This document shows positions 62,470 to 64,000 of a DNA stretch of 64,000 bases, piece by piece. The notes beneath the pieces were generated by a model. It saw only the letters and a list, made by a program, of their open reading frames with translations. It was not told where the DNA came from and made no database searches. Source of the DNA: Chitinophagaceae bacterium (lineage in GTDB: Bacteria > Bacteroidota > Bacteroidia > Chitinophagales > Chitinophagaceae); NCBI GenBank assembly GCA_947454155.1, contig CANGIT010000005.1, forward strand, positions 121,044 through 185,043. The letters run 5' to 3'. The position numbers and the translations under genes were made by a program. Every line of letters starts with the position of its first letter. The first letter of the stretch is position 1.

Positions 62470-63753
62470 TTAATACACCACCAACTCATAAAATTTTTCG
62501 GGACGTAAATATTTATCGGCAAGAGCCATCAGTGTTTCGGCGCTGATGGTTTTTATTTCGTGAACAGAGTCGTAGAAATATCTTTCATCCAAGTTGTTCA
62601 AAATGATGTTCTTCCATTTGGCCATGATCTGGAAAGGACCGTCGAGTTCACCAAGAATACCGCCAATCATATAATTACGCACCAGCAACAATTCGTCTTC
62701 TCCGATTTTTTCTTCGCGGATGCGTTTCATTTCTTTATAAATCTCTTCAATCGCGGCTTCGCATACATCTTTCCCGGCCTCTGTGCTGATCAGCCAGGCA
62801 GAGTCCTGAATATGGTTTTGGATATAACTGTAAATGCCATACGTATACCCTTTGTCTTCTCTGATATTGCTCATCAGGCGAGAACCGAAATAACCGCCAA
62901 ACAAGGTGTTCAGCACCATCACCTTTTTAAAATCGGGATGATGGCGTGTAGGGAAGGGCGCTGCAATTCTGATGGCGCCTTGCACGGCGTTGGCATCGTT
63001 TTCTATTCTGAATTTTTTATCGATGGAGGGATTTCTTTCAATAACAGGAACCGTTAGCTGTTCATTGTTGGCCTTCATTTTACCAAAACAATGATTCAAA
63101 ATATTTCGGATGTCCTGAGGAAGTTTTCCGGAAATGAAAATTATTCGTTTTCCGTTGAGATAATATTGCTGATAGAATTTTTTTATCTCTTCAATGATCA
63201 ATGCGTCCACATCTCCAATGTGCGTATACACACCATAAGGGTGGTTTTCGCCATACAGATAACTGTCAATCAAACGTGCGGCTACAAACTCACATTTCTG
63301 CAGATTTACCTTCAAACGTTGTTTGCTGTTTTGCTGATAGATTTCCAGTTCTTGTTCGGGAAAAATGCTGTCTTCCAGCATTTCCTGCACAACCGGCAGA
63401 AGTTTGTCGAGGTGCTTGGTTAAGCAATGCAGCGTTACCACTGCGGTTTCATTGAAGCAAGAACGATTACAATAACCGCCATAATAATCAAACGCCTCAT
63501 TGATTTGAAAAGCGGTTTTGGCCGAGGTGCCGTTCTTCAACAGAAAATTGGTGGCAGCAGCAATTCCTTTCTGCTGTTCAAAACAGTTACCGGCATAATA
63601 AACCATTTCCAGTTGCACCACATCCTGTGCACCGGCATTGACAGCATAAACATCTATGCCATTATCGAGTGTGAAATGGTCATATGGTTTGAGTGCAAGT
63701 TTGTAATCTACGGCGTCTTTTATTGCCGGGGCTATGGTTCTGTTAAGGTTCAT
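62470..63753 (-). CDS. M16 (insulinase) family protein lacking the zinc motif
   Basis: A 427-residue cytoplasmic or periplasmic M16 homologue without a clear signal peptide. The fold is seen in FTLDNGIDVYAVNAGA, NSKQRLKVNLQ, YLYGENHPYGVY and the C-terminal repeat domain with FGGYFGSRLMSNIREDKGY. The catalytic HxxEH expected near 64-68 reads IAAAT, so it should be an inactive subunit that pairs with an active M16 protein. Such pairs are normally adjacent. The partner would lie upstream of the gene, beyond 64000, if the usual order holds. Confidence 0.9.
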   Translation of the reverse strand: MNLNRTIAPAIKDAVDYKLALKPYDHFTLDNGIDVYAVNAGAQDVVQLEMVYYAGNCFEQQKGIAAATNFLLKNGTSAKTAFQINEAFDYYGGYCNRSCFNETAVVTLHCLTKHLDKLLPVVQEMLEDSIFPEQELEIYQQNSKQRLKVNLQKCEFVAARLIDSYLYGENHPYGVYTHIGDVDALIIEEIKKFYQQYYLNGKRIIFISGKLPQDIRNILNHCFGKMKANNEQLTVPVIERNPSIDKKFRIENDANAVQGAIRIAAPFPTRHHPDFKKVMVLNTLFGGYFGSRLMSNIREDKGYTYGIYSYIQNHIQDSAWLISTEAGKDVCEAAIEEIYKEMKRIREEKIGEDELLLVRNYMIGGILGELDGPFQIMAKWKNIILNNLDERYFYDSVHEIKTISAETLMALADKYLRPEKFYELVVY

Positions 63754-63860
63754 TTTGTTTGTTGTTTAATCGCTTCGCTCGTTTGGTGTTTGACTTTTGG
63801 GTCATTTCGTTCTATAGACGGTTTACATCCTGAGCTGATTCAAGGGTTAGTAGTGAAATC

Positions 63861-64000
63861 TTTTGCATTTTGCATTTTGCATTTTGCATTTTGCATTTTG
63901 CATTTTGCATTTTGCATTTTGCATTTTGCATTTTGCATTTTGCATTTTGCATTTTGCATTTTGCATTTTGCATTTTGCATTTTGCATTTTGCATTTTGCA
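63861..64000. repeat. TTTTGCA tandem array, 20 copies, truncated at the window end
   Basis: Exactly 20 perfect copies of the 7-bp unit TTTTGCA fill 140 bases and continue to the window edge. No unit is diverged. The antisense frame encodes only the repeating MQNAKCK and is not a gene. Confidence 0.97.

Noticed and set aside
63812..63994. ORF encoding repeated MQNAKCK
   Set aside because: Direct translation of the TTTTGCA array.

Overview
The window is a chromosomal segment of a Bacteroidota bacterium, most probably a Sphingobacteriales/Chitinophagaceae-type organism. This is inferred from type IX secretion C-terminal sorting domains, PKD/SBBP/lamin-tail surface proteins, DUF5916, DUF5522 and DUF6787-type families, an alternative complex III-oxidase locus, and recurrent TAnnTTTG -7 promoter boxes typical of the phylum. 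There is no phage, integron or CRISPR array.

Layout. 1-4470: a truncated SGNH hydrolase, recR, a Big_5 lipoprotein, an SRPBCC protein and a TPR membrane protein. 4617-9236: two secreted T9SS proteins (PKD and SBBP repeats) around a tRNA-Arg(CCU). 9262-15102: a probable regulator of unknown family, obg, a lipoprotein, a lipid kinase, heme A synthase and RNase HII. 15103-18291: repeat-rich DNA flanking tsaC, a PfkB kinase and a small membrane protein. 18292-21519: a lamin-tail protein and aspartate-semialdehyde dehydrogenase. 21520-24690: a small AT-rich accessory patch with a broken DUF4160 gene, DUF2442, a HigBA-type toxin-antitoxin pair, two paralogous beta-barrels and an XRE regulator. 24800-39108: mixed housekeeping genes (KorB, DUF5916, DASS transporter, amidase, acyl-CoA dehydrogenase, glycosyltransferase, ABC permease, Lrp regulator, TrmB, DUF5522, alkyltransferase-like protein, OB-fold protein).

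39140-55327 is the centrepiece: a minus-strand respiratory locus actA-B-C-D-E-F (alternative complex III), coxB, coxA, ctaB, two coxC paralogues and a subunit IV gene. It ends at a strong terminator and is followed by SCO and DUF420 assembly genes. Together they form a menaquinol-to-oxygen chain plus part of its heme and copper assembly machinery; heme A synthase sits separately at 13402-14433.

55560-63753: two unusual in-frame fusions (DUF6787-like membrane domain to PurN; secreted N-domain to MsrB), an amidohydrolase, a fused E1 alpha/beta dehydrogenase, a VWA protein and a catalytically dead M16 peptidase homologue. The window ends inside a 7-bp tandem array.

Nothing here is a clear new multi-gene system. 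The most interesting signals are the two adjacent gene fusions, four tandem arrays that all have a 7-bp period, inverted clusters of a CCCC-GGGG palindromic repeat flanking tsaC-pfkB, and -7 promoter boxes so close to start codons that leaderless mRNAs are predicted.
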